Part shown: one piece after another, positions 18,513 to 30,255 of the stretch
Layout: every line of letters begins with the position of its first letter
Position numbering within the stretch: position 1 is the stretch's first letter
From: Chroococcidiopsis thermalis PCC 7203
GTDB taxonomy: Bacteria > Cyanobacteriota > Cyanobacteriia > Cyanobacteriales > Chroococcidiopsidaceae
Length of the DNA stretch: 64,000 nt
Direction: 5' to 3'
Assembly: GCF_000317125.1 (NCBI RefSeq)
Contig: NC_019695.1
Span: 3,956,336-4,020,335 of the forward strand
Notes under the pieces: model-generated
Databases searched by the model: none
What the model was told of the DNA's origin: nothing
The model's input: only the letters and a program-made list of their open reading frames with translations
Made by a program: the position numbers and the translations under genes

Positions 18513-18604
18513 TTACCAAATTCCCATATTGATAGATGCCCTATAACTAGACCTACAATTACGATTATTGTGGTTTGCAGTTGAGCATCTAGAGGTAAGT
18601 AGCC

Positions 18605-20164
18605 TTGAAACTCGTGTCCGATCCCGCGATCGCTGACAAAATTAGCAGAATGAAGGAACGAGTCCGGTGGCAAGATCCTGTCATTCAACGACGAGGAATT
18701 GACCAAACTCGGCTAGTGCTGGAAGACAATCGAGCGGACGATCCAGAGTTTTCGTTTTTAGTTATCGGCGATACTGGCACTGGTTCGCACCGATATAATA
18801 ATCCCCAACGCGAGGTAGCTGGACTATTGCAGCCGCATCTTGCCGACAGTAGTTTTATGCTACATACGGGCGATGTCATTTATCTAGTTGGATCGAGCGA
18901 GTTTTATCTGGATAATTTCATCAAGCCTTATCGAGAGTTTTTAGTCGGTGGCGAAAATCCCAAAGCGATCGCCTACGATCGCATGGTTTTTAAGTCGCCA
19001 ATCCTACCAGTTCTAGGAAATCACGATTATTACAATTTGCCATTATTATTTGGCGCAATCTCTTTGACGACATTACCCGTGCGCCGTCTGCTTAAATTTA
19101 GAAGAGACTTTGATGTAGGTTGGCACGGATCGAAACAAGGCGATGCTTATGCACGAGCATTTTTAGATTATCTCAAAGCGTTGAGACTACCTGGCGAATT
19201 AGATAATCACTTAAATAGACACTACACGGCGAAAACAGATACGGGTTATTGCTTGCGCTACGAACCCGGGCATTTTACTCGCTTGCCCAATCGTTACTAT
19301 ACTTTTCGCTATGGCGGAATTGATTTCTTTGCTTTAGATTCCAACACGTTTAACGACCCGATCCCACTATCAACCACCCCAGAGGGAGAAGCACGTCGTC
19401 AGCAGTTAATACAGCGCCGCGATCGCCTAGAACAAGAAAAGCTACAAATTCTTGACGCATCAGACAAACTGAATCCCGACGATCCCGACGATGCAGAACA
19501 ACTAGACGATTTGCAAGTCAAACTGTCGCAGATTGAAGAAATTATTGTCGATATCGAAAAGCAATTAGCTATTAACAAAGCAGTTGTCACCGACACCGAA
19601 CAACTCGATTGGTTGCAACAGCGATTAATTGAATCGTGGCATACAGATGAGGTACGGGGTAGGGTGCTGTACTTCCATCATCCCCCTTACGTGACTGAGG
19701 CGACAAAATGGCATCAAGCGCAAACTTTAGCAGTTCGCGATCGCTTGCGTAACGTCCTCAACGGAGTCGCTGAGGCTGTGGGTTCTCTTCCTCAAGGTCG
19801 TCCGATTGTCGATCTAGTTTTAAACGGTCACGCGCACTGTTTAGAATACCTAAAAACTATGGACACGGGACACGCTGACTCCAATATCAATTGGATTGTT
19901 TGTGGTGGAAGCGGTTACAGCTTGCGCCGCCAGCGCCAAGAGGGGACAGATCTAATGGAAGGAGAGGCGGAAGAAAGGTTAGTAGCGCGATCGCATCTGT
20001 TTGTCGGTCGCAACGGTTATGCTACCGAAAAACGTCGCCCCTACACTTGTTTGCGAATTGACGTACAAGATGGTTGTCCCCCTAAATTTGTCATCCGTCC
20101 TTTTGTTACCGAACGATATCAAAAGCAGTGGCACAGATACGAGATCGATCCTTTTACGATTTGA
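18605..20164 (+). CDS. Calcineurin-like metallophosphoesterase
   Basis: This 519-residue protein has the metallophosphoesterase metal-binding blocks in order: GDTGTGSH, HTGDVIY, LGNHDYYN, FHHPPY and NGHAHCLEY. Between the third and fourth blocks lies a long insertion with a charged, probably coiled-coil region (about residues 265-325, rich in Asp/Glu/Gln/Arg). The substrate is unknown. No signal peptide is seen, so it is probably cytoplasmic. Start candidates are TTG 18605, GTG 18614 and ATG 18650; the last is the only ATG. Confidence 0.85.
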   Translation: MKLVSDPAIADKISRMKERVRWQDPVIQRRGIDQTRLVLEDNRADDPEFSFLVIGDTGTGSHRYNNPQREVAGLLQPHLADSSFMLHTGDVIYLVGSSEFYLDNFIKPYREFLVGGENPKAIAYDRMVFKSPILPVLGNHDYYNLPLLFGAISLTTLPVRRLLKFRRDFDVGWHGSKQGDAYARAFLDYLKALRLPGELDNHLNRHYTAKTDTGYCLRYEPGHFTRLPNRYYTFRYGGIDFFALDSNTFNDPIPLSTTPEGEARRQQLIQRRDRLEQEKLQILDASDKLNPDDPDDAEQLDDLQVKLSQIEEIIVDIEKQLAINKAVVTDTEQLDWLQQRLIESWHTDEVRGRVLYFHHPPYVTEATKWHQAQTLAVRDRLRNVLNGVAEAVGSLPQGRPIVDLVLNGHAHCLEYLKTMDTGHADSNINWIVCGGSGYSLRRQRQEGTDLMEGEAEERLVARSHLFVGRNGYATEKRRPYTCLRIDVQDGCPPKFVIRPFVTERYQKQWHRYEIDPFTI

Positions 20165-20255
20165 ATAGTATTGGTAATGGCGAGAAGTGAGGAGCGAGGC
20201 GATCGCGCTTGCCGAGGTTTATGCCAAAAATTCAACTCTACGACTCACGACTTAT

Positions 20256-21206
20256 TTAAACAGGATCGACCGCTACAAAAGTCGTAAAAATCTTGTCACC
20301 CACATCGTTAATTTGATGCTGGATGCGATCGAGAAATTCATGCAGTCCAATATTGACAATTTCCTCAATTGTGATGTATTCCAATTCCGATCGCGATCGA
20401 CCGAGTGCGCGTTCGGCGGGATTTTGCCAAGTACCGATGGGAGTTCCAGTAATTTGATGTAGCGATTGCTCTGCTTGGAGTAAGCAAAATTGAATCGAAC
20501 GAGGAAATTCGCGGTTGAGAATCAAAAATTCCGCTACAGCTGTAGGCGCAATGCGATGTCGTCCCCATTTACGATACATCTCGTAAGCACTCGCAGATTT
20601 TAGCAATGCTATCCATTGCAACTGGTCTAGAGTCGTCCCCACATCTTTAGCTGAAGGTAGCAAAATATAGTATTTTACATCTAAAATTCGAGCAGTTTTA
20701 TCAGCCCGTTCTAACAAACGTCCAATTTGTCCGAAATGCCAACCTTCATTGTGCGTCATGGTTGCATTCATCACCCCAGCAAACAAGTGACTGGCTAGCT
20801 TGACTTCAGCAAAAAAATTCGACCATTCAGGAACGGTATGAGATTGAGCCGCTTCCTTGACTAGGAAGTAAAATGCATTTACCCGTTCCCACATTTCCGA
20901 GGAAATAATTTCACGGATCGATCGCGCGTTCTCTCTAGCAGCAAACAAGCAAGAAGCGATCGAATTAGAATATTCGCGATCGAACGTTAAGAACTGAATC
21001 ACATTTTCTGCTGTCGCTTCACCGTAGCGTTCTTGAAATAATGATAAATCTCCTGTAGTTAAAATCAAAGGTTTCCACTGCTGCGCTTCTCCAGTAGGAG
21101 CATCCAACAATAGAGTTAAATTAACATCAATAAAACGGGCAACATTTTCTGCCCTTTCTACATAGCGGTTTAACCAGTAAATTGAATCAGCAACTCTGCT
21201 TAGCAT
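20256..21206 (-). CDS. Alpha-E domain protein (DUF403, COG2307)
   Basis: This 316-residue, all-helical protein opens with MLSRVADSIYWLNRYVERAENVAR, the hallmark of the alpha-E family. Such proteins occur next to circularly permuted ATP-grasp enzymes in gene sets predicted to make or modify a short peptide, sometimes with a transglutaminase-like protein and the proteasome homologue Anbu. Its partner lies 86 bp upstream at 21293-22726 in the same direction, with short repeats in the gap. No Anbu or transglutaminase gene adjoins here. Confidence 0.9.
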   Translation of the reverse strand: MLSRVADSIYWLNRYVERAENVARFIDVNLTLLLDAPTGEAQQWKPLILTTGDLSLFQERYGEATAENVIQFLTFDREYSNSIASCLFAARENARSIREIISSEMWERVNAFYFLVKEAAQSHTVPEWSNFFAEVKLASHLFAGVMNATMTHNEGWHFGQIGRLLERADKTARILDVKYYILLPSAKDVGTTLDQLQWIALLKSASAYEMYRKWGRHRIAPTAVAEFLILNREFPRSIQFCLLQAEQSLHQITGTPIGTWQNPAERALGRSRSELEYITIEEIVNIGLHEFLDRIQHQINDVGDKIFTTFVAVDPV

Positions 21207-21292
21207 AATCGGTTATCAGTTATCAGTTATCAGCGATCGGTGGCTAGTAGCTGAATTCTTCATCTAGCCACTAGCCACCAGCCACTATCCAC

Positions 21293-22726
21293 TCATTTAC
21301 ATACCACCCAAGTATCTTTACTCCCTCCACCTTGGGAGGAGTTGACTACTAGAGAACCTCTTCTAAGGGCGACGCGGGTTAGTCCACCTGGATTGACGTA
21401 AATTTCTTTGCCGTAGAGGATATACGGTCGCAAGTCTACGTGACAGCCTTCAAATTGGTCTTCTAGAATGGTTGGCACGCGAGACAAACACAAAGTTGGT
21501 TGGGCAATGTAGTTGCGCGGACTAGCCTTAATTTTTTCGGCAAATTCTTGGCGTTGTTCTGGGGTGGCAGAAGAACCAATGAGCATTCCGTAGCCACCAG
21601 ATTCATTCGCTGCTTTGACAACTAACTTATCGAGATTTGCCAAAACATGAGCCTGTTGATTAGGTTCCCAGCAGAGGTATGTAGGAACGTTAGATAAAAT
21701 CGGTTCTTCGCCCAAATAGTAGCGGATCATCGCTGGAACGTATGCGTAGATGACTTTATCATCAGCTACACCAGTTCCTAGTGCGTTAGCCAGCCCCACT
21801 CTACCCGCACGATAGACTTCCATCAGTCCAGGTATACCTAATAAAGAATCAGGACGAAATGCTAACGGATCGATAAAATCGTCGTCAATCCGGCGATAAA
21901 CGGCATCAACGCGCTTTAAGCCTTTGGTAGTCCGCATTTGTAGGTAGCCATCCGCCACTACCAAATCTCGTCCTTCTACCAACTCCACACCCATCTGCTG
22001 CGCCAAGAAGGAATGCTCGAAGTAAGCTGAGTTATAAATTCCTGGTGTTAAAACAACTACCGTTGGATCGTAGAGTTGAGGAGGAGCCAGGTTGAGTAGG
22101 GTTTCTAGTAAATGACTGGGGTATTCCTCAACGGGCTGAATTGTCATCGACTCAAAGACTTTGGGAAAAGTGCTTTTCATGACGCGACGATTTTCCAGCA
22201 CGTAGGAAACGCCAGAAGGACAGCGCATATTATCTTCTAGCACGTACCAGCGACCATCGCGATCGCGCACTAGGTCTGTTCCGGTAATATGACACCAGAT
22301 CCCACCAGGCGGTTTTAGTCCAATACAAGGCTTTAAAAATCCCGTAGCCGATTCGATTAACTCGCTCGGAATCACGCTATCTCTGATAATTTTCTGCTCG
22401 TTATAAATATCGTTGATAAACAAGTTCAGGGCAAAGATCCGTTGCTTCAGTCCCTTTTCTAGAGACTGCCATTCTTCGGCTGAGACAATGCGAGGAATGA
22501 TGTCAAAGGGAAAAATCCTTTCTGTACCTTCACCCTCACTGTAGACATTAAAGGTGACTCCCATGTTCATCAAAGCAATTTGCGCTGCTTGATGTCGCCG
22601 TTGTAATTCTCCAGCTGGTAGAGAATTAATTCTTTCTAGCAGTGGAATTGCCTCCGCACGAGGTTTGTCTTTAGTGACGAATAGCTCGTCGTAAAAGTCT
22701 CCTGGTTCGTAATTGTCGAATCGCAC
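21293..22726 (-). CDS. Circularly permuted ATP-grasp protein (COG2308)
   Basis: This 477-residue protein matches the circularly permuted type-2 ATP-grasp family, predicted to form amide bonds in peptide-like products. Recognisable blocks are the N-terminal YDELF and [53 protein letters not shown], and the ATP-binding [22 protein letters not shown] and CHVDLRPY. It is the first gene of a two-gene operon with the alpha-E protein. A heptameric AAGTCGT repeat run (about 22753-22786) sits just upstream of the start. Confidence 0.9.
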   Translation of the reverse strand: MRFDNYEPGDFYDELFVTKDKPRAEAIPLLERINSLPAGELQRRHQAAQIALMNMGVTFNVYSEGEGTERIFPFDIIPRIVSAEEWQSLEKGLKQRIFALNLFINDIYNEQKIIRDSVIPSELIESATGFLKPCIGLKPPGGIWCHITGTDLVRDRDGRWYVLEDNMRCPSGVSYVLENRRVMKSTFPKVFESMTIQPVEEYPSHLLETLLNLAPPQLYDPTVVVLTPGIYNSAYFEHSFLAQQMGVELVEGRDLVVADGYLQMRTTKGLKRVDAVYRRIDDDFIDPLAFRPDSLLGIPGLMEVYRAGRVGLANALGTGVADDKVIYAYVPAMIRYYLGEEPILSNVPTYLCWEPNQQAHVLANLDKLVVKAANESGGYGMLIGSSATPEQRQEFAEKIKASPRNYIAQPTLCLSRVPTILEDQFEGCHVDLRPYILYGKEIYVNPGGLTRVALRRGSLVVNSSQGGGSKDTWVVCK

Positions 22727-22752
22727 AATAGAAAGGGTAGGGGTAAGGGGGA

Positions 22753-22786
22753 AAGTCGTAAGTCGTAAGTCGTAAGTCGTAAGTCA
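22753..22786. repeat. Heptameric tandem repeat (AAGTCGT)n
   Basis: Nearly five perfect tandem copies of AAGTCGT lie within 30 bp of the ATP-grasp gene's start codon. Such short tandemly repeated repetitive sequences are typical of cyanobacterial intergenic DNA and are common elsewhere in this window (for example near 1280-1385, 10270-10320, 29581-29650 and 31800-31830). Confidence 0.85.
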
Positions 22787-22968
22787 GAAGTTCTTCCGAC
22801 TTGCTACTTTTTAGCGATCGCAGTTTGTCTGTCGTCAATATTGAATTACCTTACCAAATAGAATATCGATCGCATTTCAACTGTAGTTTTGACTACAAAA
22901 TCAATTGTTAATTCGTAAATAAGGGGTAGGTAGTGGCGCTTTGGCTGGGGTGAAACCAGCCTGAGAAT

Positions 22969-23349
22969 TCAACTACTCATGGGCGGAACTCGCGCCACAA
23001 TACCTTTTTTCAGTGGTTCCGGTCGCTCCGACCATGGCAGCAGACCGTCGTTCTTAGCATGATACTTGCTAGCGCACTCGAGTATGGCAGCAGCGCTATC
23101 TTCAGCTGGTAGTGTCCCAAATACGTAAGTACACTTTCCTGCTGCCGCAAACGTCACAACGCAGGGAGAGTTACACGCACTCATGCACTCCACCGCTTGT
23201 AAAGAAAATTCTGGTGCGAGTTGCCACTCTTCATAAAGTTGGGTTAAGCGATCGAACAAGATTTGACCACCACTCACTCCCACTCGTTTACCGTCCTGCC
23301 AAGTACTGGCGCAGGTTGTACAGACAAATACAGTGTGTTTCTCGTTCAT
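22969..23349 (-). CDS. DUF1636 metal-binding (ferredoxin-like) protein
   Basis: This 126-residue protein begins with VFVCTTCAS and carries CMSACNSPC near residues 54-62, the cysteine set of the DUF1636/COG5469 family. That family resembles thioredoxin-like 2Fe-2S ferredoxins. Its role is unknown, although relatives are often found near cobalamin or metal metabolism genes; nothing of that kind is visible here. It is divergent from the HLIP gene with only 72 bp between starts, so the two share a promoter region. Confidence 0.8.
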   Translation of the reverse strand: MNEKHTVFVCTTCASTWQDGKRVGVSGGQILFDRLTQLYEEWQLAPEFSLQAVECMSACNSPCVVTFAAAGKCTYVFGTLPAEDSAAAILECASKYHAKNDGLLPWSERPEPLKKGIVARVPPMSS

Positions 23350-23421
23350 AAATGTTGCAAAACTTAATAAAGTTTGTTAAGTTTATTTAAGACAAAGTAA
23401 CAAATAGACAAAAACAACCTC

Positions 23422-23646
23422 ATGACACGCTCTGGATATATTACTTCACCTGGCGAAGGCGAAAAGCTCAACAATTTCGCAGTCGAACCCAAAATGTATG
23501 TAGATGAGACCCCTCGCATTGGTTTTACCGAGTACGCAGAACTACTCAACGGGCGTTTAGCAGCAATTGGTTTTGTGGCTTTGATTGCAATGGAAGTATT
23601 GACTGGTCACGGCATCTTTGGGTATTTAGCTGGTTTAGGACAGTAG
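23422..23646 (+). CDS. High-light-inducible protein (HLIP/Scp family)
   Basis: This 74-residue single-helix chlorophyll-binding protein of the thylakoid membrane protects photosystems and chlorophyll during stress. The family motif ELLNGRLAAIGF (about 46-57) with the Glu, Asn and Arg pigment ligands opens the only transmembrane helix (about 46-68). The polar N-terminal part is typical of HLIPs. The gene is monocistronic. I looked for an HLR1-type box in the 72-bp upstream gap and did not find a convincing one. Confidence 0.93.
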   Translation: MTRSGYITSPGEGEKLNNFAVEPKMYVDETPRIGFTEYAELLNGRLAAIGFVALIAMEVLTGHGIFGYLAGLGQ

Positions 23647-24043
23647 ATATTAGAGCCTGCATTGCGATCTGATGGAGAATCAAGAGTCGTAGAGGCGGGT
23701 GCGCGCAAACAAATTTACAACCTCAGCAGTAAACCAGGAGTCAAAACCCGCCCGTACAGGAGTCGGGAGTGAGAAAGAATCTTCATTCCTGGTTGTGAAT
23801 TCCATTCATGATGTTCTCTTGTGCGCATTCAAACTCCATCTGCGTTCTACGAGTATTAAATTTTTTAAAATCTAGCGCTTTTGCAAGAACTCTGTTGTTG
23901 GTAGTTGATAGTAAATTGCCATAAACTATTAGCCATTAACTATAGCAATCCTATTTGATTCATGGTGGAGCAAGCTTCTAGCCTGTGGCAGGCTAGAAGC
24001 CTACTTTACAAATCATTTAAAACTGCTATGTCAACAGTTCTAA
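23647..24043. other. Gene-free stretch with two repeats
   Basis: No gene is visible. About 23690-23762 contains a degenerate copy of the GGCGGGTTT/AAACCCGCC family seen at 52962-53023 and 54274-54340. At 23974-24000 a perfect 12-bp inverted repeat (GCTTCTAGCCTG with CAGGCTAGAAGC, 3-nt loop) lies 43 bp after the amine oxidase stop codon and could end its transcript, though it lacks a T-run. Confidence 0.6.
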
Positions 24044-26086
24044 TTAGGAAGAGTGATTGATGGGCGTTGATTCTGGTAAGTTGATAGCAGGATTGCGCGT
24101 GAAGAACCCTACGGGCATCAACTTAAAACCAGCATGGTGAACGGGCATAACAGGCCAGTCTTCAGGGCGAGGAACGTGGGTAGTACCGAACGTGTACCAA
24201 GCTACCAAGTCTTGACCTATAAGCGGTTCATTATCCGCAACAAGGGTAGGTAAGCCCTGTTGGGAGTTGCTTTGGTTGGGATATTCTCCTCCAGCGTGGA
24301 GTTCTTTAGGTTTATACTTAGTCACCCAGAAATGGTGAGTAGCGAAGCCCGCGCGATCGCGAATTGTTGCGTCTTGGCTGGGAAAAAAGACTGTATTTCC
24401 AGATGGCATGAGCATATAACTCGTAGGTGCGCCGAGTTGATTTTTGCGAGTCGTACTGGCGATCGCCCATTTTCGATTTTCTGCCATACTGAGATCTCGG
24501 ACGGCGCTTTTTTCTGTTGTTAGCGGCGCGTCTTTGGCAACAAATGCATTGCCTTGAGGGTTATTTGCACCGATAGGTAGGGATTGAACCGTCATTTCCA
24601 TCGGCATATTTGCTTCACCGTCTACATCCAGATCTAACCGAAAGTTAAAAAAGTGCTGGTGATTGACACCGACAATGTTTTTGGCGATTAACTTGCCGTA
24701 GGTATCTCGATTTGCAGTGGTGACAGAATCCGATCCTTGGGCTAGAACAATTCCATGCAAGTCAGCACGAACGTCTAAAGAACCATCCTGGTGAAAGATC
24801 CAGTTGATGGCATAGTCGTAATTACCGATCGCGGCTGTCGTTGTGACAATGAGCTGGCGATCGCGTCGGACATCCTTGCGTTCGGATCTATAATCGTAGT
24901 GCTTCCACAACACGCCATTATCTTTTTCATAGATCCCGATAACATCAGGCATGGCATAAGGTTTGCCTTGCGAGTCTGCTAGCACTGCATCTAGCAATAC
25001 CCCATTTTCAGGAACTTCTTTGCCTAGTTCCTGAGTATTAGTTAGCGTACCGAAATTGTATTCTCCGACATCAAAGGCATTGCGAAACGACCACTGCGGA
25101 TTGGGATCGCCATAGGGAACGACCATTTCAGATAGGCTGGCACGATACATGACTGGACGAAATTCGCGACCGTCTTCATGCTGCATTTGGTAAAGGATCA
25201 AGCCATCCCGTGGATGCATCATGTAGCGGAATTTCCACCCCTGCCAACTCACTTCATTACCATTGAGTTTGAAGGTGTGACCGTTTGGTTGCAGGATTTT
25301 TAGTAACTTGGCTGCCGTTCTTAGGGGGCTAAGCGATCGCGGATCGTAGTCCCAATTTTCCTTGGAGAGAGCTACGACACCCGTATCGCTAAAACTAGCC
25401 AGTTTTTTCGCATTGAGATCGACAGTTGCAACGACTCCCTCTATTGGCGTGCCGTAATAGTTCCAGCGATCGCCTTTGAAGTAAGATAACGTGCGACACA
25501 GACGCGCCCCACTTGACTTTTCTGCTTCAGTCACCAGCCCTACTGCCCAGCCTTCAACGACAACTTGTTTGAAGTCAGTAATGCCTCGCTTCCTCATGGC
25601 TGCTTGCCAGCGCGGATCGGCTTTAGTGACTGCCGCTGCTATTTCATATTCTGGTTCCATGATGGCTGGCTGCACGCCAGGAATCTCTTGCCAGGATGAT
25701 AAAACCGCAGCTTTAGCTTTAGTTTTCGGTTTTAAACTTACAACAGCTTCGTAGGTTTTGTTTTGAGAGCGATCGTAAACCACAGCAAACACTTCTCGTC
25801 TGAAGGGTTGCCCTGGCTTGAAATTCAAGACTTCTGTTTTATCTGGTTCATTCAGAGCAACGATGGGAAAGTGAATTTCCTGTTGGGGCATTTTTTGTTT
25901 AATGAGTGCAACGGCTGCTGTAATCTCTTGTGCCGTTAATGAATCGAGTGGATGAGTAGGGGTGACTATTCGAGCTAGAGAGATTTGAATCGAACCGATG
26001 GCGATCGCGACTACGATAAACATGGCTGTAGATAACCAAAATTGCTTTCGCCGCTTCGAGAATAACTGGGAAAGAATTTGCAACAT
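24044..26086 (-). CDS. Copper (primary) amine oxidase, membrane-anchored
   Basis: Copper amine oxidases oxidise primary amines to aldehydes, releasing ammonia and H2O2, using a topaquinone made from a Tyr in a T-x-x-N-Y-[DE] context. Here that Tyr lies in GNYDYAINW (about residue 423). Copper ligands appear as HQHFF (about 484-488) and a C-terminal His in HVPRPEDWPVMPVHH, and FDVGEYNFG holds the likely catalytic Asp. Residues 15-37 form an N-terminal membrane anchor or signal, so the enzyme should act outside the cytoplasm. The 680-residue length is normal. It follows the hexapeptide-repeat gene by 18 bp and is probably co-transcribed with it. Confidence 0.9.
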   Translation of the reverse strand: MLQILSQLFSKRRKQFWLSTAMFIVVAIAIGSIQISLARIVTPTHPLDSLTAQEITAAVALIKQKMPQQEIHFPIVALNEPDKTEVLNFKPGQPFRREVFAVVYDRSQNKTYEAVVSLKPKTKAKAAVLSSWQEIPGVQPAIMEPEYEIAAAVTKADPRWQAAMRKRGITDFKQVVVEGWAVGLVTEAEKSSGARLCRTLSYFKGDRWNYYGTPIEGVVATVDLNAKKLASFSDTGVVALSKENWDYDPRSLSPLRTAAKLLKILQPNGHTFKLNGNEVSWQGWKFRYMMHPRDGLILYQMQHEDGREFRPVMYRASLSEMVVPYGDPNPQWSFRNAFDVGEYNFGTLTNTQELGKEVPENGVLLDAVLADSQGKPYAMPDVIGIYEKDNGVLWKHYDYRSERKDVRRDRQLIVTTTAAIGNYDYAINWIFHQDGSLDVRADLHGIVLAQGSDSVTTANRDTYGKLIAKNIVGVNHQHFFNFRLDLDVDGEANMPMEMTVQSLPIGANNPQGNAFVAKDAPLTTEKSAVRDLSMAENRKWAIASTTRKNQLGAPTSYMLMPSGNTVFFPSQDATIRDRAGFATHHFWVTKYKPKELHAGGEYPNQSNSQQGLPTLVADNEPLIGQDLVAWYTFGTTHVPRPEDWPVMPVHHAGFKLMPVGFFTRNPAINLPESTPINHSS

Positions 26087-26104
26087 AGGAAAACTTCTGC
26101 GCTG

Positions 26105-27277
26105 TCAGATTTGTAGCCTTGGCGATCGCACTAAGGCATCTGCTTGCTTCTGGGTGGTAATAATAGCGCGATCGGGAACTTTTACGCCGTTTTGCAGCGT
26201 TACGCCCACCACTATAGCCTCGCTGCCGATGGTCACGTCATTACCAACTTTAGAACGAAATAATACAGTATCATCTCCAATTGTGAGATTATCGCCAACT
26301 TCGAGAGGCCCGTGAAAAACGATGTTATCGCTCGTATCTAAGTTTTTACCAATATGGATGCTCGTACCTTTGAGCGCATGAAACGTGACTCGATCCTCAA
26401 TTTGGGCATTCTCTCCAATAATAATTGGCGTGCCTTCATCAGCACGAATTGAAGTTCGCTGTCCCACGGTGCTATTATTGCCAAGCCTGACATCTCCAAC
26501 GATGCGAGCAAACTCATCGAGTTTCACATTCTGACCGATCGTGGGTTTGACTGGTTTCGGATTCCAAGATGTTTTTGGTGCTGTACTAACACCCGTTACG
26601 GCATCAAATCCTGCTTCTTCGTATAGGTGGCTGTAGTTTTCAGCAAACTCGGCGTTGACTTCTAATACTTCTTCTTGAAACTTAGAATTAGCTTCCGTTT
26701 TGAGCGGGAGAGCATCAGCCTGCGCTTGAGTCGTAATAACTGCCCCAATTGGTACTAAACGGTTTTTGCCAATCCGCACGTTCGACAGAATCGCACCATG
26801 CAGTATAAAAGCACCGTCTTCTAGCACTACGTTGCGCAAGCGAGTATGAAAACCGATAAAGGTGAAGTTGCCAATTTGTGAATTCTCAATATTTGCCTGA
26901 TGAGCAATACTCACTCGTTCGCCAGTACTACTTGATTTTGCTGCACAAGCACTTGGAGGAGCCGTATTTCTACGGAGGACTAGAAATAAAATATTGTCTT
27001 GAAAATTAGTCCGATCGCCAATACAAATGCGAGTGTCGGGTTCCGCTCGGATGATAGTGTTACTAGCAATAAAAACTTTTCGCCCAATTAAAACATCACC
27101 GAAAAACTCATCTAACGGACTAATAAAGCTAGAATTAACTACGATTTTAAATGGTTCAAATAAACTGGTCGAACCCTGAGAATGAACGTTAACAACAATC
27201 GTATTTAGTGTAAAAATAATAACAATCAGACCGAGGAACACGAAAAGCTTCAACCTACTTTTAGCATTTTTTAACAT
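26105..27277 (-). CDS. Membrane-anchored tandem gamma-carbonic-anhydrase-like protein
   Basis: This 390-residue protein has an N-terminal hydrophobic anchor (about 11-30) and two left-handed beta-helix (hexapeptide) domains, about 55-195 and 250-390. Both resemble the gamma-CA domain of Cam and CcmM and both end in an ITTQ(A/K)QADAL motif. Repeat 2 keeps R278, D280, H300 (VTFHA) and H322 (FHGP) but has D317 where the middle zinc His is expected. Repeat 1 keeps H126 (SIAHQ) and Q93-D94 but lacks the other two His. It is the first gene of a likely operon with the copper amine oxidase. Activity is uncertain. Confidence 0.75.
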   Translation of the reverse strand: MLKNAKSRLKLFVFLGLIVIIFTLNTIVVNVHSQGSTSLFEPFKIVVNSSFISPLDEFFGDVLIGRKVFIASNTIIRAEPDTRICIGDRTNFQDNILFLVLRRNTAPPSACAAKSSSTGERVSIAHQANIENSQIGNFTFIGFHTRLRNVVLEDGAFILHGAILSNVRIGKNRLVPIGAVITTQAQADALPLKTEANSKFQEEVLEVNAEFAENYSHLYEEAGFDAVTGVSTAPKTSWNPKPVKPTIGQNVKLDEFARIVGDVRLGNNSTVGQRTSIRADEGTPIIIGENAQIEDRVTFHALKGTSIHIGKNLDTSDNIVFHGPLEVGDNLTIGDDTVLFRSKVGNDVTIGSEAIVVGVTLQNGVKVPDRAIITTQKQADALVRSPRLQI

Positions 27278-29580
<2,303 letters not shown>

Positions 29581-29667
29581 TCAGTTATCAGTAGTCAGTT
29601 ATCAGTTATCGTAAGCCGTAAGTGTTTTTTTACTTACGACTTACGACTTATTACTTACCCCTGTGTT

Positions 29668-29976
29668 ATGGCAAAAACTCTGGGAGAACAGCTTTTAGCA
29701 GTGACTGTGCAACGCTCTCACCATGCAGGAACTCGTTCTAATTGCTGTAGTGTTTGTGGGAAACCCTTAAGTGGCGATCGAACTTCTAGCGATCGCCAAG
29801 TTGTAACTGAATCAGATTCAAGTCAAATACTCGTTTTTGGGCTAACTGTACTCATCGGTTTACCCATGCTTTGTGGTGGACTGTATCTACTCGGAAGTAC
29901 GCTAGCAGATCTGCAAACTAAAGGGAATCGCGCGAATCCGGCGATCGTCAATCGTTGCAACGCTCCCGCGCGCTAG
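29668..29976 (+). CDS. Small membrane protein with CxxC, unknown
   Basis: This is a 102-residue hypothetical. An N-terminal soluble part carries CCSVCGKPL (about 26-34), a possible half zinc-ribbon. One hydrophobic helix (about 53-75, LVFGLTVLIGLPMLCGGLYLLG) follows, then a polar tail. I do not recognise a family. Short repeats separate it from pgm. Confidence 0.5.
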   Translation: MAKTLGEQLLAVTVQRSHHAGTRSNCCSVCGKPLSGDRTSSDRQVVTESDSSQILVFGLTVLIGLPMLCGGLYLLGSTLADLQTKGNRANPAIVNRCNAPAR

Positions 29977-30047
29977 CACTGATTATGCGATCGAATAGGT
30001 ATCAAAATCTGTTTCTTGACTCCCGACTCCCCTGTACGGGCGCACAT

Positions 30048-30075
30048 GTAGGGGCGCACCGCTGTGCGCCCCTAC
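30048..30075. repeat. GTAGGGGCGCAC/GTGCGCCCCTAC palindromic repeat
   Basis: A hairpin-forming unit flanked by GACTCCC heptamers. The same unit occurs at 33646-33674 (inside a HEAT gene), 35207-35236 (inside nirA), 50157-50185, and as a related tandem array at 52646-52830. Confidence 0.85.
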
Positions 30076-30255
30076 CGACTCCCGCTTTTTACAGCAAGCA
30101 CTGACGAATAAGTCAACTTTTCTATAGTTTCACGACAAAATACAATGTTTGATTCTAACTAATAGTTAAGTTGCAAATACTACCATTTTGCGTGGTTGCC
30201 AATACTACTATCCTAATGACCTAGCGTTACAACAAAAGGGTAGGAGAGCAAAACC

